Shown: piece by piece, positions 1-5,006 of the stretch | How the letters are laid out: every line of letters starts with the position of its first letter | How positions within the stretch are numbered: the stretch's first letter is position 1 | Assembly (NCBI GenBank): GCA_017998555.1 | Contig: JAGOCU010000118.1 | Coordinates: 1 to 6,889, forward strand | Length of the DNA stretch: 6,889 nt | Direction: 5' to 3' | From: Thermoflexales bacterium | GTDB lineage: Bacteria > Chloroflexota > Anaerolineae > J036 > Brachytrichaceae | Program-made: the position numbers and the translations under genes | Notes under the pieces: model-generated | What the model was told of the DNA's origin: nothing | Database searches by the model: none | What the model saw: the letters and a program-made list of their open reading frames with translations, nothing else

Positions 1-1680
1 TTCATGCGCGTGGGCGGCGGCATCTTCACCAAAGCCGCGGATGTCGGCGCTGACCTGGTCGGCAAGGTCGAACAAAACCTCGAAGAAGACGACAAGCGGA
101 ACGCCGCCGTCATCGCCGATCTTGTGGGCGACAACGTCGGCGACTGCGCCGGTATGGCCGCGGACATCTTCGAGAGCTACGAAGTCACGATCGTGTCGGG
201 CCTGATTCTCGGTCTTGCCATCGTGGGTCTGACCGGCAGCGTGCAGTGGATCGTCTTCCCGCTCGCCGTCCGCGGAATCGGGGTCTTGAGCTCGATCATC
301 GGCACCTATCTTGTCCGGGTGACGTCCGACACGGCTCGCGGCGCGATGCAGGCCATCAACCGTGGCTTCTATTCGTCGGCCGCCTTCTCGCTGGTGCTGT
401 TTGCGATCATGACCGCCCTGTATATGCGCACCGGCGGCGCGATTGAATGGCGTCCCTTCCTGTCCGTGTCGATCGGCGTCATCCTGGCCATCATCATCGA
501 CAAGATCACCGAGTTCTTCACCGACACGCACTTCAGCCCGGTCAAGGCCATCGTCAAGGCGACCGGCGGCGGCCCCGCCACGACGATCTTGTCGGGCATG
601 TCACTCGGCAAGGAGAGCGCGGTGTGGTCGACGCTCGTCATTGCCGGCACGATCTTCGCCTCGATCCTGATCTGGGGCGGCGAGGCCAAGGACACCGGCG
701 CCTACGTGCTGTATGGCGTGGCGATGACCGGCGTCGGGATGTTGACCCTCACCGGCAACAACGTGGCCATGGACTCGTTCGGACCCATCAGCGATAACGC
801 CAACGGCGTGGCTGAGATGGCTGGCGTGACGGAAGGCGGCGCCCGCCAGCGCCTGGCCGACCTCGACGCGGTCGGCAACACGACCAAGGCCATCACCAAG
901 GGCGTGGCGATTGGTTCGGCGGTGATTGCCGCGGTGTCACTGTTTGGTTCGTTCCTGACCGACGTCGGGTCGGTGCAGCGCCAGCTCGGGTTGCCGCTGC
1001 TCCAGGGCATCAACGTGGCAAGCCCGCTGGTCTTCATCGGCTTGCTGATCGGCGGAACCATCCCCTGGCTGTTCAGCTCGATCGCCATCAAGGCGGTCGA
1101 ACGCGCGGCCGGCCTGATCGTCAATGAGGTCCGCCGGCAATTCCGCGACCCCGAGATCATGAGCTATAAGAAGGAGCCCGACTACGCCAACGTGGTCAGC
1201 ATCTCGACCGCCGCGGCCCAACGTGAGCTGCTCACGCTCTCGGTCATTTCCGTCACGGGACCCGTCATCGTCGGTCTGATGCTCGGGGTCGAGGCGCTGG
1301 GTGGGTTTCTGGCCGGGATCATCCTGAGCGGTCAGCTCCTGGCGGTCTACATGGCCAACTCGGGCGGGGCGTGGGATAACGCCAAGAAGATCATCGAGGA
1401 CGAGAAGCGCGACCCGGCGGCCAACACGGGCAAGGGCTCGGAACGCCACAAGGCGGCCGTCGTCGGCGATACGGTCGGCGATCCGCTCAAGGACACCGCT
1501 GGCCCGGCCTTGAATCCCATGATCAAGGTGATCAACCTGGTCTCGGTCATCATCGCCCCCATCGTGGTGAGCGTCGCGGTCGCTGACCCGACCGTCAAGC
1601 TCATCTCCTACGTCGTCATTGCGGCTCTGGTTGGCGCATTCGGCTGGGCGGTCTGGCAGAGCAAGCGCGAGACCGCCTGA
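1..1680 (+). CDS. hppA: K+-independent H+-translocating membrane pyrophosphatase, C-terminal part (5' end outside window)
   Basis: An integral membrane pump that hydrolyses cytoplasmic pyrophosphate and moves protons across the inner membrane. The reading frame is open from base 1, so the ATG at base 4 is internal. 559 residues are present; the family usually has about 670-720, so roughly the first 130-150 residues (about TM1-4) are missing. Counting from the first codon, the catalytic signature DVGADLVGK gives D14, D18 and K22. The DxxxDxxxD motif follows at D40, D44 and D48. The C-terminal acidic motifs include GGAWDNAKK (W458, D459, N460) and VGDTVGDPLKD (D490, D494, K497, D498). The GNTTKAIT stretch has Lys at 296 and Thr at 299, the combination known from K+-independent H+-PPases; K+-dependent enzymes carry Ala at the first of these. 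Hydrophobic segments alternate to the C terminus. The gene ends at TGA and is followed by a strong hairpin terminator. Identity is secure; the ion specificity is inferred from the motif. Confidence 0.97.
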   Translation, partial: FMRVGGGIFTKAADVGADLVGKVEQNLEEDDKRNAAVIADLVGDNVGDCAGMAADIFESYEVTIVSGLILGLAIVGLTGSVQWIVFPLAVRGIGVLSSIIGTYLVRVTSDTARGAMQAINRGFYSSAAFSLVLFAIMTALYMRTGGAIEWRPFLSVSIGVILAIIIDKITEFFTDTHFSPVKAIVKATGGGPATTILSGMSLGKESAVWSTLVIAGTIFASILIWGGEAKDTGAYVLYGVAMTGVGMLTLTGNNVAMDSFGPISDNANGVAEMAGVTEGGARQRLADLDAVGNTTKAITKGVAIGSAVIAAVSLFGSFLTDVGSVQRQLGLPLLQGINVASPLVFIGLLIGGTIPWLFSSIAIKAVERAAGLIVNEVRRQFRDPEIMSYKKEPDYANVVSISTAAAQRELLTLSVISVTGPVIVGLMLGVEALGGFLAGIILSGQLLAVYMANSGGAWDNAKKIIEDEKRDPAANTGKGSERHKAAVVGDTVGDPLKDTAGPALNPMIKVINLVSVIIAPIVVSVAVADPTVKLISYVVIAALVGAFGWAVWQSKRETA

Positions 1681-1681
1681 A

Positions 1682-1699
1682 GTTCCTCCCGAGAGGAAC
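1682..1699 (+). repeat. Small 7-bp inverted repeat after hppA stop
   Basis: GTTCCTC at 1682-1688 and GAGGAAC at 1693-1699 are exact reverse complements around a 4-nt loop. The repeat begins 2 nt after the hppA stop codon and precedes the main terminator by 3 nt. It could form a small hairpin that protects the mRNA 3' end. It has no T-tract and is unlikely to terminate transcription by itself. Confidence 0.45.
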
Positions 1700-1702
1700 C
1701 AT

Positions 1703-1749
1703 CGAAAAAGCCATATCCCCCGGCTCCGCCGGGGGATATGGCTTTTTCG
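1703..1749 (+). terminator. Rho-independent terminator of hppA (22-bp perfect hairpin)
   Basis: Arms 1703-1724 and 1728-1749 are perfect reverse complements with a 3-nt TCC loop. The stem has a GC-rich apex (CCCCCGGC/GCCGGGGG). Its base pairs an A5 run (1705-1709) with a T5 run (1743-1747), so the structure could act in both directions. It starts 23 nt after the hppA stop codon. No other gene converges here, so its main job is presumably ending hppA transcription before the VTT gene. Confidence 0.9.
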
Positions 1750-1756
1750 GAATAGG

Positions 1757-1786
1757 GTGACGGACGATTGGCCATACGGCTACAAT
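1757..1786 (+). promoter_or_regulatory. Putative sigma70-type promoter of the VTT-domain gene
   Basis: A -35-like GTGACG (1757-1762, 4/6 to TTGACA) and a -10-like TACAAT (1781-1786, 5/6 to TATAAT) are separated by 18 nt. They sit directly behind the hppA terminator. A start site near 1792-1794 would leave only about 10-12 nt before the ATG at 1804. This rests on sequence match alone. Confidence 0.5.
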
Positions 1787-1803
1787 GCCGGCTCTCGCAC
1801 AGG

Positions 1804-2418
1804 ATGAATCAAGACGTTGCAAACAGACCCGTGGAAGATACCGGCGCCGCCGTCGCAGTTGACCCTGCCGCGCCGCGCCGCGGCGCCCGGGCGCGACAGA
1901 TTGGGCTGCTGATCCTGGTCGTTGCCGTAAGCGCGGGCGTTCTGTATCTGACGGCCCATTACCGGCACGAACTGGCCCAGCTTGGCCGGGCCGGGCTGCT
2001 CGGCCTGTTTGTCGTCAGCATCCTCGGGAATGCCACCGTCATCATCCCAGCGCCGTCATTCGTCATGGCCTGCGCGGGTGGCACCCTGTTTGGCCCGATT
2101 CAATCCGGGATCGTGTCTGGGCTCGGCGCAGGACTGGGCGAGTTGACCGGATACATGGCCGGCGTGGGCGGAAAGGCCATCGTTCCACCCGGAAAATGGA
2201 CAGACCGTCTCGAGGGCTTTATCCGCAGAAACGGGTTTGTCACCGTCTTCGCCCTGGCTGCCATCCCAAATCCGTTGTTCGACATCGGCGGCATGCTGGC
2301 GGGTATTACACACATGCCCGTGTGGAAGTTCGTCCTTGCGACTGTCATTGGCAAGTCGCTGCGTTTTACCCTGCTTGGAATGGGCTGCGCGGGGTTGTTC
2401 TCAACGCTGCAACCGTAG
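1804..2418 (+). CDS. VTT/DedA-like (SNARE-associated superfamily) inner-membrane protein
   Basis: A 204-residue polytopic membrane protein with the layout of the VTT domain family (DedA, YqaA and TVP38 relatives), some members of which are implicated in lipid scrambling or carrier recycling. A polar Arg/Pro-rich N-tail (1-32) precedes a first TM helix (about 33-50). A re-entrant or TM segment spans about 64-100, with Pro82 and Pro84 and the GGTLFG loop. The family-like GELTGYMAG stretch is at 112-120. An amphipathic F..RNG region (139-144) leads into AIPNPLFDIGGMLAG (153-167), which corresponds to the conserved proline/aspartate re-entrant motif, and a last TM follows (about 176-200). The in-frame TTG at 1768 would add 12 residues, but it lies upstream of the predicted transcription start, so ATG 1804 is preferred. 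The only ribosome-site hint is AGG touching the ATG. No lipid substrate can be assigned from the sequence. Confidence 0.82.
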   Translation: MNQDVANRPVEDTGAAVAVDPAAPRRGARARQIGLLILVVAVSAGVLYLTAHYRHELAQLGRAGLLGLFVVSILGNATVIIPAPSFVMACAGGTLFGPIQSGIVSGLGAGLGELTGYMAGVGGKAIVPPGKWTDRLEGFIRRNGFVTVFALAAIPNPLFDIGGMLAGITHMPVWKFVLATVIGKSLRFTLLGMGCAGLFSTLQP

Positions 2419-2438
2419 GGTGGCATCGAAGACAGACT

Positions 2439-2485
2439 GGCGGAAACACGCGTGCCCGGCTTCGCCGGGCACGCGCGTTTCCGCC
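2439..2485. terminator. Shared bidirectional terminator between convergent VTT and osmC genes
   Basis: Arms 2439-2460 and 2464-2485 form a 22-bp inverted repeat with a TTC loop and a single A-C mismatch (2448/2476). It lies between the + strand VTT stop (2418) and the minus strand OsmC stop (2505). Only short A3/T3 runs flank the GC core, so release may be less clean than at the other two terminators. Its apex, CCCGGCTTCGCCGGG, is nearly the same as that of the hppA terminator. Confidence 0.8.
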
Positions 2486-2504
2486 GATTCGTGTTCGGTG
2501 CGAG

Positions 2505-2924
2505 CTACTTGAGGGTCGCGAGCACGGTGACGCTCGGTACTGCTGCCAGGGCCTTTGAGACCGGACAATTCTTCTTCGCTGCGTCGACGGTTTCGGCGAA
2601 CTTGGCGGCATCGATGCCGGCAACCTCGGCCACACAGGTCAGCGTAATCGCCGTGATGGTCGGGCCATCCCCCAGCGTGACGACCGCATCGGTGTGAATA
2701 TGGACGGGCGGTGTTCCATTCTTGGTGAGGAGCGCCGAAAGAAACATCGAGAAACACCCGGCGTGGGCGGCCCCGATCAACTCCTCGGGGTTTGTGCCTT
2801 TCCCGTCGGCGAACCGTGACGCCCAGGTGTAGGCGCCGTCATATGCTCCGCTGCCGAGACCCATCTTTCCCGAGCCTTCCTTGAGGGTGCCATTCCAGTC
2901 CGCATGCGCTTTTGCCGTTGACAT
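2505..2924 (-). CDS. osmC: OsmC-family thiol peroxidase (organic hydroperoxide detoxification)
   Basis: A 139-residue cytoplasmic protein of the OsmC/Ohr fold, which reduces organic and inorganic hydroperoxides with two cysteines as a homodimer. The N-terminal HADWNGTLKEGSG (7-19) and the GTNPEELIGAAHAGCFSM core (43-60, Cys57) match the OsmC branch. The second conserved cysteine is in NCPVSKAL (119-126, Cys120). Arg37 and Glu47/Glu48 are the likely active-site partners. Length is normal for the family. The frame stays open upstream to about 3161, but the ATG at 2924 has a strong AAGGAG ribosome site 6 nt upstream on the minus strand and begins exactly where OsmC proteins begin. The gene is monocistronic and converges on the VTT gene. 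The OsmC subfamily is favoured over Ohr by the GAAHAGCFSM wording; the physiological substrate cannot be read from sequence. Confidence 0.93.
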   Translation of the reverse strand: MSTAKAHADWNGTLKEGSGKMGLGSGAYDGAYTWASRFADGKGTNPEELIGAAHAGCFSMFLSALLTKNGTPPVHIHTDAVVTLGDGPTITAITLTCVAEVAGIDAAKFAETVDAAKKNCPVSKALAAVPSVTVLATLK

Positions 2925-2930
2925 TGTTTT

Positions 2931-2936
2931 CTCCTT
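2931..2936 (-). promoter_or_regulatory. Ribosome binding site of osmC
   Basis: The minus strand reads AAGGAG here, 6 nt before the ATG at 2924, inside the longer purine run AAAAAGGAG. This fixes the OsmC start and rules out the longer in-frame extension. Confidence 0.85.
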
Positions 2937-2955
2937 TTTGATCGGAACCTTCCCA

Positions 2956-2982
2956 ATTATCCTCGGCAAGATAGCCTTGCCG
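2956..2982 (-). promoter_or_regulatory. Candidate osmC control region: GATAAT -10 with adjoining palindrome
   Basis: On the minus strand a GATAAT hexamer (2961-2956, 5/6 to consensus) lies 31 nt upstream of the osmC ATG. Directly upstream is a 7-bp inverted repeat, CGGCAAG-N5-CTTGCCG (2964-2982), in the position of the -35/-10 spacer. No recognisable -35 is present. That could mean an activator-dependent promoter or simply chance. The placement resembles an operator, but no regulator is encoded nearby. Confidence 0.3.
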
Positions 2983-3093
2983 CGCTTCGCGCGGGTATGG
3001 TCATCTCGCCAGTCGGTCTTGGGGCTGGTCCGAGTGTAATCAATGCCCCTGATCAATTCGTGAGAGTGCCGCGCATGGCTGGCGCAGACTCCC

Positions 3094-3121
3094 TTGACAC
3101 GGTGGCGCTTCGGACTACAAC
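3094..3121 (+). promoter_or_regulatory. Sigma70-type promoter of the H1-like gene
   Basis: A perfect -35 TTGACA (3094-3099) and TACAAC (3116-3121, 4/6 to TATAAT) are separated by 16 nt. The predicted start is near 3128, giving a leader of about 68 nt before the ATG at 3196. An in-frame TTG at 3094 is part of this -35 box and is not a translation start. Confidence 0.65.
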
Positions 3122-3129
3122 TAAAAAGA

Positions 3130-3167
3130 GTTGCGCGCATCGAGCGGATGATGATGCGCAACGCAAC
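3130..3167 (+). promoter_or_regulatory. Stem-loop in the 5' leader of the H1-like gene
   Basis: GTTGCG (3130-3135) pairs with CGCAAC (3162-3167), and CGCATC (3136-3141) pairs with GATGCG (3153-3158). This gives a 12-bp stem with a 3-nt bulge (3159-3161) and an 11-nt loop. It starts almost at the predicted 5' end and leaves the Shine-Dalgarno at 3182-3188 free. It may stabilise the mRNA or be a regulatory element. It resembles no riboswitch class that I recognise. Confidence 0.45.
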
Positions 3168-3181
3168 AACATTTCTTTCTC

Positions 3182-3188
3182 AGGAGGA
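3182..3188 (+). promoter_or_regulatory. Strong ribosome binding site of the H1-like gene
   Basis: AGGAGGA lies 7 nt before ATG 3196. It is the strongest Shine-Dalgarno in the window and decides the start against the open upstream frame. With the perfect -35 box it suggests a highly expressed small protein. Confidence 0.88.
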
Positions 3189-3195
3189 TTTTTCC

Positions 3196-3465
3196 ATGCC
3201 CGCCGCAAAGAAGCCAGTTGCCAAGAAGCCCGCCGCCAAGAAAGCCGCTCCTAAAAAGGCAGCCTCGAAGAAACCCGTCGCCAAGAAGGCTGTCGCCAAG
3301 AAAGTCGTTGCCAAGAAAGTCGTTGCCAAGAAGCCGGCCGCCAAGAAGGCCGCCCCCCGCCGGCGCGCAGTCGTCGCGCCCGCTCCGGTCATCCTGCCGC
3401 CGCCCGTCGAGGCGCCCGCCGCGCCGCCCGAAATGCCGGGCGCGCCGGCCGAACCCGTCGGCTGA
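3196..3465 (+). CDS. Lysine-rich histone H1-like protein with AKKxx pentapeptide repeats
   Basis: An 89-residue, strongly basic, low-complexity protein. After MPA, residues 4-58 are eleven uninterrupted pentapeptides of the form AKKPV/AKKPA/AKKAA/AKKVV, with variants PKKAA, SKKPV and a final PRRRA. The rest (59-89) is a Pro/Ala-rich tail with three acidic residues and no lysine. There is no signal peptide or membrane segment. Such (A/P)KK repeats resemble the C-terminal tail of eukaryotic histone H1 and bacterial H1-like proteins (HC2, AlgP/AlgR3 and HU tails), which bind DNA non-specifically; a nucleoid role is therefore inferred. It lacks the HU fold, so it is not HU itself. Two adjacent repeats are identical at the DNA level (3301-3330). 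The gene has its own promoter, leader and terminator and is therefore probably monocistronic, independent of secD. Confidence 0.82.
   Translation: MPAAKKPVAKKPAAKKAAPKKAASKKPVAKKAVAKKVVAKKVVAKKPAAKKAAPRRRAVVAPAPVILPPPVEAPAAPPEMPGAPAEPVG
3301..3330 (+). repeat. Exact 15-bp tandem duplication inside the H1-like gene
   Basis: AAAGTCGTTGCCAAG occurs at 3301-3315 and again at 3316-3330 with no difference. Each unit encodes one KVVAK pentapeptide step. The other pentads diverge at synonymous sites. The duplication therefore looks recent or is maintained by slippage. Confidence 0.95.
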
Positions 3466-3483
3466 CCGACGCTCAGAACAGGT

Positions 3484-3524
3484 GAGGCCCTGCTCTCGGA
3501 CCGGGAGCAGGGCCTCGTGTTTTT
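3484..3524 (+). terminator. Rho-independent terminator of the H1-like gene
   Basis: GAGGCCCTGCTC (3484-3495) and GAGCAGGGCCTC (3505-3516) pair perfectly. A further three pairs, one of them G-T, extend the stem to 15 bp with a GAC loop (3499-3501). GTG and a T5 run (3520-3524) follow. It lies 18 nt after the H1-like stop codon and immediately before the secD -10 element, so it separates the two units. Confidence 0.93.
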
Positions 3525-3527
3525 CGT

Positions 3528-3537
3528 CGGCTATAAT
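3528..3537 (+). promoter_or_regulatory. Putative -10 element of the secD-secF-tilS unit
   Basis: A consensus TATAAT (3532-3537) sits within CGGCTATAAT, 7 nt after the terminator T-tract. A start near 3544 would give a leader of about 53 nt to the secD ATG. The -35 position falls on the terminator stem and does not match TTGACA. The same CGGCTAYAAT word precedes the VTT gene. Confidence 0.5.
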
Positions 3538-3552
3538 CTCAAGGCTTTTCTA

Positions 3553-3568
3553 CCGGCCGTACGACCGG
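3553..3568 (+). repeat. Near-palindrome in the secD leader
   Basis: CCGGCCGTACGACCGG reads the same on both strands except for one mismatched pair (3557/3564). It begins about 9 nt after the predicted secD transcription start, a position where a repressor could act. In GC-rich DNA it could also arise by chance. Confidence 0.3.
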
Positions 3569-3596
3569 AATTCCAGCCATAAGGACCCGTTCCGGA

Positions 3597-5003
3597 ATGC
3601 GTGAACGCAATATAGTCTCTCTCATCATCATCGCCGCGCTCGGCTTGGTGTCGGCCTTTCTGGCCGCGCCGGTTGAGAAGCCGGCATTCGTGCGCAGCCT
3701 CGTCTTCTGGCAAGACGAGCGGGTGCGCGATCTGCAGCTCAAGCAAGGCCTCGACCTGCGCGGCGGCTTGCAGGTGCTTCTGGTGGCGGATCTGCCCGCC
3801 GGCCAAAGCCTCGTCACCGGGACACTGGCATCCGCCGTGTCGATCATCGAAGGCCGCGTGAACGCCCTCGGCACAAGCGAACCCACCGTCCAGCAGGCCG
3901 GCAACGACCGGATCCTGGTCGAGCTCCCCGGCGTCACAAATCGCGAAGCCGCCATTGACCTGGTGAAGAAGCAGGGCGTTTTGGAGTTCGTCGAAGCCAC
4001 TGTCGCCAATCGGCCGCAGGAAGGTTTGCCGATCTCGACCACGTTTAGCTTGTTCCGATCACTGATGTATCCCGAGACGTCGAGCGCCGGCCGGCCGATC
4101 GACGCCAATCAGACCGTAAGCGGCACGCGGGTGTACCGCACCGCCTTCACCGGTGAGATCCTGCTCAACAACAGCCGGGTGGGCGTGAATGCCGGGCAAA
4201 GCGTCGTCGTATTCAGCGTCAAACCCTCCGCCCAAACCGGATTCGGAGATTTCACCGGCAAGAACATCGGCCAACCGCTGTGCATTGTGCTGGACGGCAT
4301 CGTGCTGCAGTGCCCGTCGATTCGGGCGGCTTTGCCAACCGGCGGCGAGATCTCGGGCGGATTCACCCCAGAAGGCGCGAACAGCCTGGCCGTCACCCTG
4401 AACTACGGTTCGCTGCCCGTGCCGCTCAAGATCGAGAGCGTGAAGGACGTTGGCGCGACACTGGGCGCGGATTCGGTTCGGCGGAGCGTCTTTGCCGGGC
4501 TGATCGGCCTGTCCGTTCTTGTCATCTTCATGATCGCTTACTATCGAGTGCCCGGGGCGGTCGTCAGCCTTTCGATCATCTTCTTCTCGTTGTTCACGCT
4601 GGCGGTCTACGTGCTCTTGCCGGTTGTGCTCACCTTGCCCGGCATTGCCGGCTTTGTGTTATCCATTGCGACGGCCGTTGACGCCAACATTCTGGTGCTT
4701 GAACGCTTCAAGGAAGAATTGCGCGGAGGACGGTCGCTGCGGGGCGCGGTCGAAGCCGCGTTTGCGCGCGCCTGGACGTCGATTCGCGACTCGAACATCA
4801 GCACGCTGATCACCTGCGCCATTCTGTTCATGTTTGGCAATACGTTCGGCGCGAGCGCCGTCAAGGGCTTCGCCCTGACCCTCGCCCTCGGTATCCTCAT
4901 CAGCATGTTCACAGCGATGGTGGTGACCCGGGCATTGATGCGCGGTTTCTTCTCGCGTGAAATTGAGGACGAGGCGCAGCGCGCGTCGTTGCTGGGAGCC
5001 TGA
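3597..5003 (+). CDS. secD: Protein translocase subunit SecD
   Basis: An inner-membrane component of the SecDF complex, which uses the proton gradient to help pull proteins out of SecYEG on the periplasmic side. It has 468 residues, on the compact side (the E. coli protein exceeds 600). TM1 spans about 6-24. The signature GLDLRGG is at 51-57. The P1 porter-like region follows, with IIEGRVNALGTSEP and ILVELPGV. The VGATLGAD motif (285-292) precedes TM2 (about 298-317). LPGIAGFVLSIATAVDANI (347-365) contains Asp362, the equivalent of the proton-pathway aspartate in Thermus SecDF. The ERFKEELRGG loop and the last two membrane segments follow. ATG 3597 has AAGGA (3581-3585) 11 nt upstream. secF begins 3 nt after the stop. 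No yajC lies upstream in this window. Identity is certain from the motifs. Confidence 0.97.
   Translation: MRERNIVSLIIIAALGLVSAFLAAPVEKPAFVRSLVFWQDERVRDLQLKQGLDLRGGLQVLLVADLPAGQSLVTGTLASAVSIIEGRVNALGTSEPTVQQAGNDRILVELPGVTNREAAIDLVKKQGVLEFVEATVANRPQEGLPISTTFSLFRSLMYPETSSAGRPIDANQTVSGTRVYRTAFTGEILLNNSRVGVNAGQSVVVFSVKPSAQTGFGDFTGKNIGQPLCIVLDGIVLQCPSIRAALPTGGEISGGFTPEGANSLAVTLNYGSLPVPLKIESVKDVGATLGADSVRRSVFAGLIGLSVLVIFMIAYYRVPGAVVSLSIIFFSLFTLAVYVLLPVVLTLPGIAGFVLSIATAVDANILVLERFKEELRGGRSLRGAVEAAFARAWTSIRDSNISTLITCAILFMFGNTFGASAVKGFALTLALGILISMFTAMVVTRALMRGFFSREIEDEAQRASLLGA
4994..4998 (+). promoter_or_regulatory. Ribosome binding site of secF inside the secD 3' end
   Basis: GGGAG ends 8 nt before the secF ATG at 5007 and lies in the last codons of secD. 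secF translation is therefore probably coupled to secD translation. Confidence 0.6.
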
Positions 5004-5006
5004 GTC

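Noticed and set aside
702..1160. Minus strand frame of 152 residues inside hppA, and other long antisense frames there
   Set aside because: They are antisense to conserved hppA motifs and have no independent start signals or recognisable domains.
1768..1803. TTG start for the VTT protein
   Set aside because: It lies upstream of the predicted -10 box, adds non-conserved residues, and has only a weak ribosome site; ATG 1804 is preferred, though without experimental certainty.
2925..3161. 79-residue N-terminal extension of OsmC in the same frame
   Set aside because: OsmC homology begins at the ATG at 2924, which has its own strong ribosome site. The upstream frame reads through the osmC leader and the promoter and leader of the divergent H1-like gene.
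3094..3195. Upstream TTG start for the H1-like protein
   Set aside because: The TTG is part of the perfect -35 box, and the AGGAGGA-ATG at 3196 is a far better start.
3196..3375. Repeat array considered as CRISPR or a minisatellite unrelated to coding
   Set aside because: Units are 15 bp with no spacers, and the degenerate copies preserve the KK pentapeptide reading, so it is a coding repeat.
3180..3392. Minus strand frame with repeated FLATTFLATT-like hydrophobic units, resembling a small membrane protein
   Set aside because: It is the antisense reading of the AKKxx repeats of the H1-like gene; its periodicity is inherited from that gene, and it has no ribosome site.
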